This document shows positions 32,104 to 41,116 of a DNA stretch of 64,000 bases, piece after piece. Location of the stretch: positions 7,526-71,525 of the forward strand of contig DEKX01000041.1 in the NCBI GenBank assembly GCA_002354095.1, read 5' to 3'. The stretch is from Prevotella sp. UBA2711. GTDB taxonomy: Bacteria > Bacteroidota > Bacteroidia > Bacteroidales > Bacteroidaceae. The notes beneath the pieces were generated by a model. It was not told the DNA's origin, made no database searches, and saw only the letters and a list, made by a program, of their open reading frames with translations. The position numbers and the translations under genes were made by a program. Position 1 is the stretch's first letter. Each line of letters opens with the position of its first letter.

Positions 32104-33462
32104 TTATTCCATAGCAGCCTCTTTGTCCTTCTTGTCGGCAGCCACTTTGATGATGAAGTTCTTAGCGGCATAGAAAGGAGTCAGGGTGATGTCGCAGGTG
32201 ACACGCTTGGTAACAGGATCCATGCGGGGCTCACCGATCTCGTAGTTCTGGAACAGGTTGCCATAACCCTTATATTGGTTAAGGAACTCCTGAATCTTTG
32301 ACTTCAGGTTCTTCGGGCTGTTGTATGGATCCCAGTTCTCGAGAGCTACCTCGTGAACAAAGTTCATCAGCACCTTCTTCACCCAGTCGAACACACGAAC
32401 GATAGGATATTCCTTCATGGCATCGAGGTCGCCATTGTAGAGGGTGGTATTATTGAATGCCATCACACGGCCTTCGCTATATACCATAGGAATCACCTGA
32501 TTGTCCATCAGGGCTGCAATCTCCGACTTCAGCAAGTCGCTCTTCACGCCCTTCACACCGTCGAGTGTACCATACTTCTTACCACCGGCACCCTGCGCCA
32601 TGTTAGCGGTCTCGTCGTAGAGCTTACCGCAGAGGGCTGCAGAAGGAGCGATGTAGAAAGCCTTGGCATCTTCTTCGTCTGCAGACATTTTCTCGGCTTC
32701 ACGACCGACAATCCAGTTAGCGCACATCACTACGTTCATCAGTTCCTGGTCGCTGTCGTGATAACCCTCGGTGTTGGCTTGCAGATCGTCGAACGAATAC
32801 TCGTCGGCATGGTCGGTCAACAGCATTACTTTATACTTGAATGCCATCTTAGCCCAGCGCAGCAAGTCAACCTTGTCGGTCAGCACGGCACCAGGAATAC
32901 ATACCAAGCTGTAGGCGTCCTTCAGACTCAGACGATCGAAACCGTCGCGCAACAGGTTCTCTACCTCCTCGTAGAAACCAGAGTCGGCATCAGCGATGTC
33001 CTCTTTCACAACGTTGATGATGCGGAGGTTCTTCACCTTGTCAGTACCGCAAGTCTTGAAGAATGAGTCGAGCTCACGATAAGAACGCTCCAGATTCTGG
33101 GTAGCATAGAGTGCATCAGTGATACCCTGCTTCAGCACGGTGGTATATTTCTCTTCGTCCTGCTTGCAGGCATCGGCGAAACCTGTGGCACTGTCGATGC
33201 TTGTGTCGTCGAGCAACTCCAACCAGCGGGAAATTTCCTTCTTCAGTCCTTCGCGCTTGTCCTTGAAACGCTTGTCGGTCAGGAATACCTGCTTGGCTGC
33301 CTTGCGGGCAGGATTCATATTGTCGGCGTCGGGCATGAAGCCGCGAATAGCATTAAATCCACCAAATGATGACAACAATTTGCTGACATCTTTACCTTTT
33401 TCTTGTAATTCAGCACCAGCCTGTTCAGCACTCTGTGCTTTCTTCAATTCTGTATCTGCCAT
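32104..33462 (-). CDS. tssC: T6SS sheath large subunit TssC
   Basis: A 452-residue contractile sheath protein (DUF5458/VipB type). It starts with a long N-terminal helix, then FGGFNAIRGFMPDADNMNPARKA, and ends in the C-terminal barrel region GEPRMDPVTKRVTCDITLTPFYAAKNFIIKVA. Follows tssB by 34 bases, as in all T6SS. It builds with TssB the sheath recycled by ClpV. Confidence 0.9.
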   Translation of the reverse strand: MADTELKKAQSAEQAGAELQEKGKDVSKLLSSFGGFNAIRGFMPDADNMNPARKAAKQVFLTDKRFKDKREGLKKEISRWLELLDDTSIDSATGFADACKQDEEKYTTVLKQGITDALYATQNLERSYRELDSFFKTCGTDKVKNLRIINVVKEDIADADSGFYEEVENLLRDGFDRLSLKDAYSLVCIPGAVLTDKVDLLRWAKMAFKYKVMLLTDHADEYSFDDLQANTEGYHDSDQELMNVVMCANWIVGREAEKMSADEEDAKAFYIAPSAALCGKLYDETANMAQGAGGKKYGTLDGVKGVKSDLLKSEIAALMDNQVIPMVYSEGRVMAFNNTTLYNGDLDAMKEYPIVRVFDWVKKVLMNFVHEVALENWDPYNSPKNLKSKIQEFLNQYKGYGNLFQNYEIGEPRMDPVTKRVTCDITLTPFYAAKNFIIKVAADKKDKEAAME

Positions 33463-33496
33463 AATACTTTATTACTTCTTGCTTTGTACTTCAAAT

Positions 33497-33955
33497 TTAT
33501 CCATTCAGTTCATCTAACATAGACTGCAGCATCTGCTTCAGTTCCTCGCGGCTGCCGGCTTCCTTCAGGATGTCGCGCAGTTTGCGGTTCTGCTCAATGC
33601 TCTTACGAATCTTGACGTTGGTGTCAATCTTCTCCTTGGTCTCAGAAAGGAAAGGACTGTTCTGCACCAGACGGCCCTTGCCGCCCTGTGCCTCGAAGTC
33701 GCGCAGTTCGCCGAACTTCAGGGTCTCTTCCACAGCACCGCCCTCAGCATCAGTAAAGGTGACGTTCACTTTCGGCTTGAAGTGCTCGAAAGCGTCGTTG
33801 ATGTTCTGGATGTCTTCTACGAACTCCGGATTTCCGGCTTCGGCATCGCTCGTGTACTGATCAATCATCAGGGTTTTGTTCTGATCAATCAAACTGACTT
33901 TCGCATTGCTCTCCTCATCTGGAGCCATCGAAATGAAATTCTCTTTCATTGCCAT
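33497..33955 (-). CDS. tssB: T6SS sheath small subunit TssB
   Basis: A 152-residue VipA-type subunit: beta hairpin INDAFEHFKPKVNVTFTDAEG, the conserved LKFGELRDFEAQGGKGRLV, and a C-terminal helix QNRKLRDILKEAGSREELKQML. Located between clpV and tssC. Confidence 0.88.
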   Translation of the reverse strand: MAMKENFISMAPDEESNAKVSLIDQNKTLMIDQYTSDAEAGNPEFVEDIQNINDAFEHFKPKVNVTFTDAEGGAVEETLKFGELRDFEAQGGKGRLVQNSPFLSETKEKIDTNVKIRKSIEQNRKLRDILKEAGSREELKQMLQSMLDELNG

Positions 33956-33987
33956 AATTCTGTTGTTTTTTATTGTTAATACTTTAA

Positions 33988-36240
33988 TTACTTCTTACTT
34001 TTGGTTTTTGAACTCTTCACTTCGAATTTGGGGTTTCCGTTCTCGTCAAGCTGTACCTCGATGGTATCGCCGGACTTCACCTTGCCGGCAATCAGCATCT
34101 TCGAGATGGGATTGCGCAGTTCCTTGCGGATGATGCCCAATACGGGACGGGCACCATACTGCTGGTTGTAGCCGCGGAGGGCAATCACCTTGTGAGCCTC
34201 CGGAGTCAGCGTCAACTTGATGTTCTGCTCGTCGAGCAACTTCTCCAGTCCCTTCAGATGGATGTCGAAGATAGCGGTGACGGTCTTGTCGGTAATTGGT
34301 GCGAAGGGCACGATTTCGGTCAGACGGGCCAGGAACTCAGGACGGAAGTAGCCTTGCATGATGTCCATCAGTTCGTTATTCTCAGGCACCTGACCGCTGT
34401 TGAACTTCTCAACGATGGACTGGGCACCGATGTTCGATGTGAACAGAATGAGGGCATTAGAGAAATCACCCACACGGCCCAGACGGTCGTGCAACTTACC
34501 CTCGTCGAGTATCTGCAGGAAGAGGTCGAACACCGATTTATGGGCTTTCTCAATCTCGTCGAACAACACAACGGAGTAGGGGGTCTGACGGATCTTGTTC
34601 ACCAGCAGTCCGCCTTCCTCGTAACCTACGTAGCCCGGAGGTGCACCATAGAGCAGGGCTACGGAGTGTTCCTCCTTGAATTCCGACATATCGAAACGTA
34701 TCAAAGCACTCTCGTCGCCAAACAGGAAAGCTGCCAACGCCTTGGAAAGCTCGGTTTTACCAGTACCGGTAGGACCAAGGAAGAAGAACGAACCCATAGG
34801 CTGTCCCTTCTTGTTCAAACCCGAACGGGCTTCGAAGACGGCATCAAGCACCTTTTTGACGGCATGGTCCTGACCGACCACGCGCTGCTTCAGGGTCTCT
34901 TCGCCACCTAACAGACGATCGCGCTCTGAGGTCTGCACCTTACCGAGGGGAATACCTGTCTGCTTGGCAACAACCGAAGTCAGGTCTTCTGTGGTGAGTT
35001 CTGTATGTTTTTTGTCTTCCTCGCCCAAATCGTTCTCCACCTTGACGTGCGACATCGTGCGGTCGAGCAGGTCGATGGCGGATGCAGGCAGTGACTTTTC
35101 TGTCATATAACGCTTGGCGAGACGGATGGATTCTTCCAGTACGCCTTCAGCAATGGTCAGTCCATGATAGGTTTCGTAGGCGGGCATGATACCTTGTAAG
35201 ATAGCCATGGTCTGGTCGGTGGTAGGCTCCTCCACGGTAATCTTCTCCAAGTTCGATACTAACTCCTTGTCGGTCTCGATGTGCTTGGTGAATCCGTCAA
35301 TGCTCGAGGTAGCCAACAACTGCAGGCGGCCCTTCGAGAGATCGTTCTTCAGCAGGGCAGAGGTGCCGAACAGCGAACCCTGCTTGTCAAAAAGCTTGTC
35401 AACACTCTCGATAATCAGCACGGCATTGGGCAGTGCCTCAATCTCGTTGATGACACCTTTGAAGCGGTCTTCCACCTCGCCCTTGTATTGAGCATCGCCA
35501 CCTAAAGCAGCGGTATCCAGTTCGTATGCCAGCGCATTGCTCAGGAATCCCGGCACGTTGCCGGCAGCCAACTGCTTCACGAAACCGTTTACCAATGAGG
35601 TCTTACCTACACCTGATTCACCAGTGATGAGCAGATTGGCTTTGGTCTTACGTCCCAAGATTTCAAAAATAACCGACATCTCGTTCTCGAAACCGATAAT
35701 CTCGTCGATGTTGCCGGCACGGGCTACGGCGGTCAGGTCAGTACAATACTTTCCTAAGTTGCCCTTCCCCGTTGCACCCGGAGCTTTCTTTGTCAGCTCA
35801 GCCCCCTCCATATAGGGTGCTTCCACATTGGCTCCACCTCCCATCTTCTCACTAATCTCAGAAGGAGTCAGCGGCAGCGTCTTCAATACGTCAAACGGGA
35901 AACCGACACCCGGGGTGACCAGTGATGCCAGTACACAGACATCTGTGCATTCGTCGAGGTTAAACTTCACTTTATAGTTTTCTGCCTCCTCCAAGACGTT
36001 GACCGATTCATCGGAATACTCCAAATCACGCATGGGTCTGGCAGCGCGTGGAGCCAGTTGCATTTGCACATCAGCCCAGTCTTGCAGATAGTAGTAGTCT
36101 TTATTCATTTCCTTTTCCAGGAAATTCACCAAACCGATTTCTTTGTGCAAAATGGCTTTGAAGAGATGCGCAGGATAAATAGCATCACTACCGTATTCCT
36201 CTGCAAAGGAATTGGCGATGGTTTTTAGTTTATCATTCAT
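33988..36240 (-). CDS. clpV: T6SS sheath-recycling AAA+ ATPase ClpV (TssH)
   Basis: Class-I Clp ATPase of 750 residues, first gene of the operon. N-domain 1-150; D1 with Walker A GESGVGKT (207-214); D2 with Walker A GPTGTGKT (489-496), Walker B VVLFDEIEKA and sensor SNIGA. D1 is unusual: Walker B is VLIIESVDK (no Asp-Glu pair) and the arginine-finger place, ERRFQ in ClpB, reads VSNLEK. The coiled-coil M-domain is absent, which explains the short length. D2 seems intact, so it can still pull apart the sheath. The promoter is at 36291-36298. Confidence 0.92.
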   Translation of the reverse strand: MNDKLKTIANSFAEEYGSDAIYPAHLFKAILHKEIGLVNFLEKEMNKDYYYLQDWADVQMQLAPRAARPMRDLEYSDESVNVLEEAENYKVKFNLDECTDVCVLASLVTPGVGFPFDVLKTLPLTPSEISEKMGGGANVEAPYMEGAELTKKAPGATGKGNLGKYCTDLTAVARAGNIDEIIGFENEMSVIFEILGRKTKANLLITGESGVGKTSLVNGFVKQLAAGNVPGFLSNALAYELDTAALGGDAQYKGEVEDRFKGVINEIEALPNAVLIIESVDKLFDKQGSLFGTSALLKNDLSKGRLQLLATSSIDGFTKHIETDKELVSNLEKITVEEPTTDQTMAILQGIMPAYETYHGLTIAEGVLEESIRLAKRYMTEKSLPASAIDLLDRTMSHVKVENDLGEEDKKHTELTTEDLTSVVAKQTGIPLGKVQTSERDRLLGGEETLKQRVVGQDHAVKKVLDAVFEARSGLNKKGQPMGSFFFLGPTGTGKTELSKALAAFLFGDESALIRFDMSEFKEEHSVALLYGAPPGYVGYEEGGLLVNKIRQTPYSVVLFDEIEKAHKSVFDLFLQILDEGKLHDRLGRVGDFSNALILFTSNIGAQSIVEKFNSGQVPENNELMDIMQGYFRPEFLARLTEIVPFAPITDKTVTAIFDIHLKGLEKLLDEQNIKLTLTPEAHKVIALRGYNQQYGARPVLGIIRKELRNPISKMLIAGKVKSGDTIEVQLDENGNPKFEVKSSKTKSKK

Positions 36241-36290
36241 ATTCCTTAAATATACTTTATGTTATTATGTAGCTTTGTTTTGTTAGTGTG

Positions 36291-36298
36291 CAAATTTA
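36291..36298 (-). promoter_or_regulatory. Promoter of the T6SS operon (-7 element)
   Basis: TAAATTTG on the minus strand, about 50 bases before clpV. No other good promoter element was seen in the tight operon, so it may drive all genes down to 8.2 kb. Confidence 0.6.
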
Positions 36299-36340
36299 CG
36301 AAAAAAAAAGTTATTCCACCATAATTTGTTTGAAATCGGA

Positions 36341-36360
36341 AGAGGGTTAACATAAATTAA
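36341..36360. promoter_or_regulatory. Inverted repeat in the divergent clpV-phosphatase region
   Basis: GTTAA and TTAAC separated by CATAAA in the space between the clpV promoter and the plus-strand promoter. A possible operator, short enough to be chance. Confidence 0.25.
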
Positions 36361-36415
36361 CAACAAGTAAATGGCCTCAGAAAATGAATAAGGTGACAGA
36401 ATTATCATCAATTTC

Positions 36416-36446
36416 TTTGTAGATTCGAAAAATAATCTTATTTTTG
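36416..36446 (+). promoter_or_regulatory. Bacteroidetes promoter (TTTG, 19 bases, TATTTTTG)
   Basis: A near-perfect -33/-7 pair: TTTG at 36416-36419 and TATTTTTG at 36439-36446, spaced by 19 bases. It drives the decayed hcp frame and the SpoIIE phosphatase gene. Confidence 0.75.
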
Positions 36447-36487
36447 CAGCATTAAATCATTAACTAAAACTAAACCTATATGATTAT

Positions 36488-36638
36488 ATGGCACTATTAG
36501 CAGTACTTGAATTTGGTGATAACTCCACAAAGCGTTATTACAAGCAGTATTGTCAGGAAGGAGGCGGACGATATCGCCTACGAATACAAAGGTGGTGAGA
36601 ACGTGCTTACCGTGAGTTTTGACCTAAGAAATAATTGA
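36488..36638 (+). pseudogene. Decayed Hcp/TssD gene
   Basis: The frame from ATG 36488 reads MALLAVLEFGDNSTKRYYKQ, close to the start of the Hcp-like protein at 15724-16137 (MALTATLEFGDNSIKRYPKR), but stops after 36 codons. A shifted frame then reads EADDIAYEYKGGENVLTVSF and stops at 36636-36638. The centre of the gene is missing: an internal deletion with a frameshift. It still has a good promoter and lies 12 bases before the phosphatase gene. Confidence 0.75.
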
Positions 36639-36650
36639 AATAATGACAAT

Positions 36651-38513
36651 ATGAGAAAATTGTTATCCGTACTTATTCTGATGCTGTGCGGCATGCTAAA
36701 CCTGCAGGCTCAGAGCGATGCAGCCCGGAAACTCAAGGAGCGACAGGCTGTCCTCTACCATACGGATAGCCTCCAGACGTTCATGGATGTTTCGGAACGG
36801 CTGAAGAAAGTCTTGGTGGAAGAAGGTGAAGAAGAGCTGTTCTATGATGCCTGGCATAGACAGATCGCTTATGTCCTCGACAATGTCAGCAGCAGGCAAG
36901 CTCTGAAGATGATTGATGAGATGAGAGACTATGTGGAAAAGCATAAGAGCAAATACGGCTTCATCATTGTGACCTTTCTTAATGCTCACGTTGCGAAAAA
37001 CCTTGGGATGAACGACCGCGCAGAAGAACTGGTGCAACAAGCCATCGAGTATAAGAAGCGCAATTTGCCCGACACCAAACCAATGCTGCAATTGTATTTC
37101 TTTCTGTCGAGAGTCTATGGTGAAAGGAAAGAAGGCGAAAAACTGATCCAGACCTTGGATAGAGCTTTGAAATTGCCAGGATGGAGTAATGAAGAAATTG
37201 CTGTACTGTGGTCATTAAAATGCAATGCAGTTACCTTTCAGGAACCTGTTGACACGGTAGGGTTCATGGAGTATTATAAACAGATGCACGCCGTCCTCAG
37301 GGCAATAGGCTACCATGGTAATGCCACTGTATCTACAGAGTGCTATCACGCTCAGTTAATGAATGACTATTCCCGGCTTTTGGAGTCGGCTCAAAAGATT
37401 ACAGATAAAGGTCAAAGACTCAAGTTCAAGATTATCGCATACGACGGATTAGAGATGAACCGAGAGGCTATCGACTCCTTTAGGGTTTATAATAAATGGA
37501 TGGACGAGCAATTCAATGTGGAGACGCGCAAACAAGCAGAGATGAGTGCACTGCAACTCGAATCTGCCCGTGCCGAGAATGAAACAGAAACACTTCGCCT
37601 GACCAACCAGAGGATGGTGCTTATAGGCATTGTGTGCGGACTGGTCTTTTTGGCTGTCTTCCTGGCCATCTACCTGCGTCGCCGCATCATTCAGATGCGA
37701 GCACTGCGAGAGGCCTATGACCAGTTAGAGGAAGTGACCATTCAGAAAGAGCGCATAGAGAGCGAGCTGCGCATAGCCCACCAAATCCAGATGTCAACGG
37801 TGCCCACAGACTTCCAGCTGCATCCTGCGCTCAACATCTACGGCAGTATGACCCCTGCCAAGATTGTCGGCGGCGACCTCTACGACTTCTTCGTGCGCGA
37901 CGGTCAACTTTTCTTCTGCATCGGCGATGTCAGTGGAAAGGGAGTGTCTGCAGCCATGTTCATGATGATGACCACGAGCCTGTTCCGCACCTGTTCTTCG
38001 ATGGAGAGCCGCCCCGATGGTATCTTGTCGCTCATCAACAAAAACCTCTGTGAGAATAATCGTAAAAACATGTTCGTGACCCTCTTGGTAGGTGTGCTCG
38101 ACTTGGCTTCAGGTCTGTTGCGTTACAGCAGTGCAGGTCACGAAAATCCTATCATCATCGGCAGTGAGGCTACCTTCTTGCCTCTCGCCCGCGTCTTCCC
38201 TGCGGGTATCATTGACACTACGGTCTATCAGACGCAGGAGATTGTTATGGAGCCGCAAACCACCCTCCTGCTCTATACCGACGGACTGACTGAGGCGAGG
38301 AATGCCAACAGGGAGCTGTTGGGCCGTCAGCGTATTCTCGCTGAGGCTAATCGTGCCATCCAGGCTGCGCGGACAGAGCCGCAGGAGGTGATTGACAGAA
38401 TGGTTCATGCCGTGAGTGACTTCGCAGGTGACACTGAACAGAGCGACGATCTCACCCTATTGGCAATCAGTCTGAATCCGTCAGTATCAATGAAGAGTAA
38501 TCAGAAAAAGTGA
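36651..38513 (+). CDS. SpoIIE/RsbU-type PP2C phosphatase with helical-repeat sensor
   Basis: A 620-residue protein divergent from the T6SS operon. Signal peptide MRKLLSVLILMLCGMLNLQA; a periplasmic helical TPR-like part (25-300); coiled coil; one TM at about 322-343; a second coiled coil; a SpoIIE PP2C domain from about 385 to 610 with VGGDLYDFF (D409), GDVSGKG, TDGLTE and the late SDDLTLL. The catalytic part is a clear relative of the fused phosphatase-kinase at 16475-18676. No kinase domain is attached. It may free the same STAS protein. It is flanked by hcp and PAAR-like remnants, so it may come from an older T6SS module. Confidence 0.85.
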   Translation: MRKLLSVLILMLCGMLNLQAQSDAARKLKERQAVLYHTDSLQTFMDVSERLKKVLVEEGEEELFYDAWHRQIAYVLDNVSSRQALKMIDEMRDYVEKHKSKYGFIIVTFLNAHVAKNLGMNDRAEELVQQAIEYKKRNLPDTKPMLQLYFFLSRVYGERKEGEKLIQTLDRALKLPGWSNEEIAVLWSLKCNAVTFQEPVDTVGFMEYYKQMHAVLRAIGYHGNATVSTECYHAQLMNDYSRLLESAQKITDKGQRLKFKIIAYDGLEMNREAIDSFRVYNKWMDEQFNVETRKQAEMSALQLESARAENETETLRLTNQRMVLIGIVCGLVFLAVFLAIYLRRRIIQMRALREAYDQLEEVTIQKERIESELRIAHQIQMSTVPTDFQLHPALNIYGSMTPAKIVGGDLYDFFVRDGQLFFCIGDVSGKGVSAAMFMMMTTSLFRTCSSMESRPDGILSLINKNLCENNRKNMFVTLLVGVLDLASGLLRYSSAGHENPIIIGSEATFLPLARVFPAGIIDTTVYQTQEIVMEPQTTLLLYTDGLTEARNANRELLGRQRILAEANRAIQAARTEPQEVIDRMVHAVSDFAGDTEQSDDLTLLAISLNPSVSMKSNQKK

Positions 38514-38539
38514 AATAATATTTAAAAGAAAAAGGTTAT

Positions 38540-38626
38540 ATGGGAAAGTTTGTAACAACAGGAGCGATGCTCCAATGCACCTTTGGTCAGAATCCAGGAA
38601 ATGCTGCCGTAGCCACCGTGAAATAG
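38540..38626 (+). pseudogene. Decayed PAAR-like (DUF4280) fragment
   Basis: ATG 38540 reads MGKFVTTGAMLQCTFGQNPG and stops after 28 codons. This is the same beginning as the DUF4280 protein at 30733-31122 (MGNFVCMGAMLQCSFG). The rest of the gene is gone. With the hcp remnant on the other side of the phosphatase gene it marks a broken T6SS cassette. Confidence 0.75.
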
Positions 38627-38672
38627 AGTGTCCTTATTTTTAATAGCTTTTCACCCGAAAAATGATAAGAGA

Positions 38673-40028
38673 ATGATGGAAAGTTTAGAGAAATTGTTAG
38701 CGAAGGTGCGGAATCACTTTAACCTGATGGCCGACAGGGAAGACGAACAGCAGGTGATTGATGACATCAGCCGGAATGCCGTGTTTAATGGGGCTAACGT
38801 GTGGGTACTCATCTTCGCCATATTTGTAGCGTCACTGGGGTTGAATGTCAACTCTACCGCTGTCATCATCGGTGCCATGCTGATTTCACCGCTGATGGGA
38901 CCTATCATCGGGATGGGTCTGGCAGTGGGCATCAACGACCTCGACTTGCTGAAACGTTCGTTTCGTAACTATGCTGTCGCCACTGTGGTCAGCGTTGTTA
39001 CGGCTACCATCTATTTCATCTTTTCACCCTACAAGGAGGTTCAGTCGGAATTACTCGCCCGTACGTCACCGACTCTCTACGATGTGATGATTGCATTCTT
39101 TGGCGGCGCTGCCGGCATTGTAGCTCTTTGTACGAAAGGCAAGGGCGGAAATGTGATACCTGGTGTAGCCATTGCAACAGCCCTGATGCCTCCACTCTGT
39201 ACGGCTGGTTTCGGACTGGCTACAGGGCGCTGGCTCTTCTTTTTGGGTGCTTTCTATCTTTTCTTTATCAACACCGTTTTCATTGCCCTTGCCACCACGC
39301 TCGGTGTCAGACTGATGAAGTTTCACCAGCATGTGTTTATTACAACAGAACGTGGACGGCATGCCAAAAAGGTTCTGGTGACCATCGTCGTCCTGACCAT
39401 GATTCCTGCGGCGGTGATGACGTGGCAGATTGTGAAGAACGAGCTGCTCAATAACCACGTGAAGGAGTTTGTTGCGACCGAATTGCAGCAGAATGGTACC
39501 TTGATACTCCAATCGGATATCAATAAGGATAAACAACTGTTGCGCATTGTAGCCATCGGAAAGAAAATATCAGAGGCTCAACAAAAAGAAGCTCGGAAAC
39601 GGATGCCCCATTACGGGTTGGAAAAGTTTCAGCTACGCATCATTCAGGAGGCGCAGACAGACAGTATGTCGCATCTGAACAGTGAACTCGCACAGGTTAG
39701 CAGTCATTTAGAAGCTAATCACCATCAGTTGCTGGAATTGTCGGCAGAGAACACAGAATTGGAGCGACAACTGAACGAATACGTGCGCTACGAAAATATG
39801 TCCAACGAGATCCGTGGGGAGATGTCGGTGCTGTTTCCGCACATCAAGACACTTGGTATAGCTAAAACTGCTGAGATAAACAGTAAGAACGATAGCGTCA
39901 GTCACTTTATTTCAGCGATTGTCAGCACACATGGACACATGAGTCTTAGTGCCGATGAGCGCAATAAGCTGGCTCATTGGCTTAAGGCTCGTATTCATGC
40001 CGACAGCTTGGTCGTTGTAGAGAAATAA
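38673..40028 (+). CDS. DUF389 family membrane protein
   Basis: Polytopic inner-membrane protein of about 450 residues. The family core is NSTAVIIGAMLISPLMGPIIGMGLAVG, followed by about six TM (FFGGAAGIVALC, IPGVAIATALMPPLCTAGFGLATG) and a C-terminal periplasmic or cytoplasmic coiled-coil tail of about 180 residues. Function not known. Start chosen at ATG 38673 (MMESLEKLL); an earlier GTG at 38628 overlaps the PAAR remnant region and gives an unlikely leader. Confidence 0.82.
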   Translation: MMESLEKLLAKVRNHFNLMADREDEQQVIDDISRNAVFNGANVWVLIFAIFVASLGLNVNSTAVIIGAMLISPLMGPIIGMGLAVGINDLDLLKRSFRNYAVATVVSVVTATIYFIFSPYKEVQSELLARTSPTLYDVMIAFFGGAAGIVALCTKGKGGNVIPGVAIATALMPPLCTAGFGLATGRWLFFLGAFYLFFINTVFIALATTLGVRLMKFHQHVFITTERGRHAKKVLVTIVVLTMIPAAVMTWQIVKNELLNNHVKEFVATELQQNGTLILQSDINKDKQLLRIVAIGKKISEAQQKEARKRMPHYGLEKFQLRIIQEAQTDSMSHLNSELAQVSSHLEANHHQLLELSAENTELERQLNEYVRYENMSNEIRGEMSVLFPHIKTLGIAKTAEINSKNDSVSHFISAIVSTHGHMSLSADERNKLAHWLKARIHADSLVVVEK

Positions 40029-40033
40029 AAGTT

Positions 40034-40507
40034 TTATTCCAATGGAATCTCAGGATGCTGAACAGCTAAGGGAAGATCCTTCTGTGAGAGGTAGAACATG
40101 TAGAGGATAACAGGTTTTGTACCTCGGTTCTCACCGTGGTGGATGGTGTTCACCATCTCTACGACTGCCTCGCCTTCATGTACTACTTTCTCCTTGCCGT
40201 CCTGTCCGATGATGGTCAGTTCGCCCTGTACCAAAACACCGTAATTGATGACGGGGTGGTGATGCCAGCCCAGCTTCTTTCCTGCAGGAAATATATACTT
40301 TACAGCTACCAGTTCAGGACGACCCTTGAAATAGTCGGGCAGCTCTACACCGTCCCAGCTCTGGCTGGTACGTATCAGTTCAGTAGATACTACTTGCTGT
40401 TCAGAACTGTTGTCTTGCGCTTTGGCATCCGTACATGTTGTAAAGGTAACTACAACACCACAGATAACGAGGATGGCAACAAATGCCCAAATTAAATTCT
40501 TTTTCAT
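40034..40507 (-). CDS. Exported cupin-domain protein
   Basis: A 157-residue protein with an N-terminal signal or anchor (MKKNLIWAFVAILVICGVVV). Residues 65-150 form one cupin: GKKLGWHHHPVINYGVLVQGE with the His cluster for metal binding, then EAVVEMVNTIHHGENRG. Substrate not known. It is the last gene after the polysaccharide genes (30-base gap); it may be expressed with them. Confidence 0.82.
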   Translation of the reverse strand: MKKNLIWAFVAILVICGVVVTFTTCTDAKAQDNSSEQQVVSTELIRTSQSWDGVELPDYFKGRPELVAVKYIFPAGKKLGWHHHPVINYGVLVQGELTIIGQDGKEKVVHEGEAVVEMVNTIHHGENRGTKPVILYMFYLSQKDLPLAVQHPEIPLE

Positions 40508-40537
40508 TGTCGTTTAATATTTGATGAAATAAAAGAT

Positions 40538-41116
40538 TCAGAATTTCTTACCTGTTGCAACATAAAAGGCAGTGAGACACATGATTTTGAGGTCTTCCCA
40601 CCAAGAACGGCGTTTCAGATAGTCAAGATCCATCTCCAGTCGCTTGAGCATCTTCTCCATCGTATCGGTGTACCCATTATAAAGGGTGGCGTAGGACGTG
40701 ATACCAGGACGGATTTGGTAAAGGTATTCATAGCGTGCGTCCTGTTGCATGATTTGATTGATATAATGCTGGCGTTCTGGGCGATAGCCCACAAACGACA
40801 TGTCGCCTATCAGGACATTGAAAAGTTGGGGCAGTTCGTCGAGATGATGCATGCGTAATATTCTGCCAATGCGGGTTATTCGGGGGTCGTTCTCACTCTG
40901 GAGCAATTCGATGCCATTCTCCTCTGCATTGACTTTCATACTGCGGAACTTATAGATGAAGAAGGGCTTCCCGCCTTTTCCAATACGCTCCTGTTTATAG
41001 ATGGCCGGTCCTGCAATCCTGATGGATAGGTAGATGAAGAGAATAAGTGGTGAAAGCACCATCAAACAGATGAGTGCCAGTATGATGTCTGTTGTCCGCT
41101 TGCAAAAATCTTTCAT
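40538..41116 (-). CDS. Undecaprenyl-phosphate sugar transferase (short WcaJ/PglC type)
   Basis: A 192-residue monotopic phosphoglycosyl transferase that places the first sugar phosphate on the lipid carrier. One membrane segment (LALICLMVLSPLILFIYLSI), then the catalytic KFRSMKVNAEENG, DPRITRIGRILRMHHLDELPQLFNVL and SFVGYRPERQHY of the bacterial sugar transferase family. It overlaps the WecA-like gene by 4 bases. Confidence 0.93.
   Translation of the reverse strand: MKDFCKRTTDIILALICLMVLSPLILFIYLSIRIAGPAIYKQERIGKGGKPFFIYKFRSMKVNAEENGIELLQSENDPRITRIGRILRMHHLDELPQLFNVLIGDMSFVGYRPERQHYINQIMQQDARYEYLYQIRPGITSYATLYNGYTDTMEKMLKRLEMDLDYLKRRSWWEDLKIMCLTAFYVATGKKF

Noticed and set aside
33119..33517. 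Long plus-strand frames across the T6SS genes
   Set aside because: They are antisense shadows of well-recognised genes with no signals of their own.
8210..36240. Prophage or extracellular contractile injection system in place of T6SS
   Set aside because: ClpV, two-part sheath, TssK, Hcp and VgrG-type proteins are present; no capsid, terminase, portal, integrase or lysis genes.
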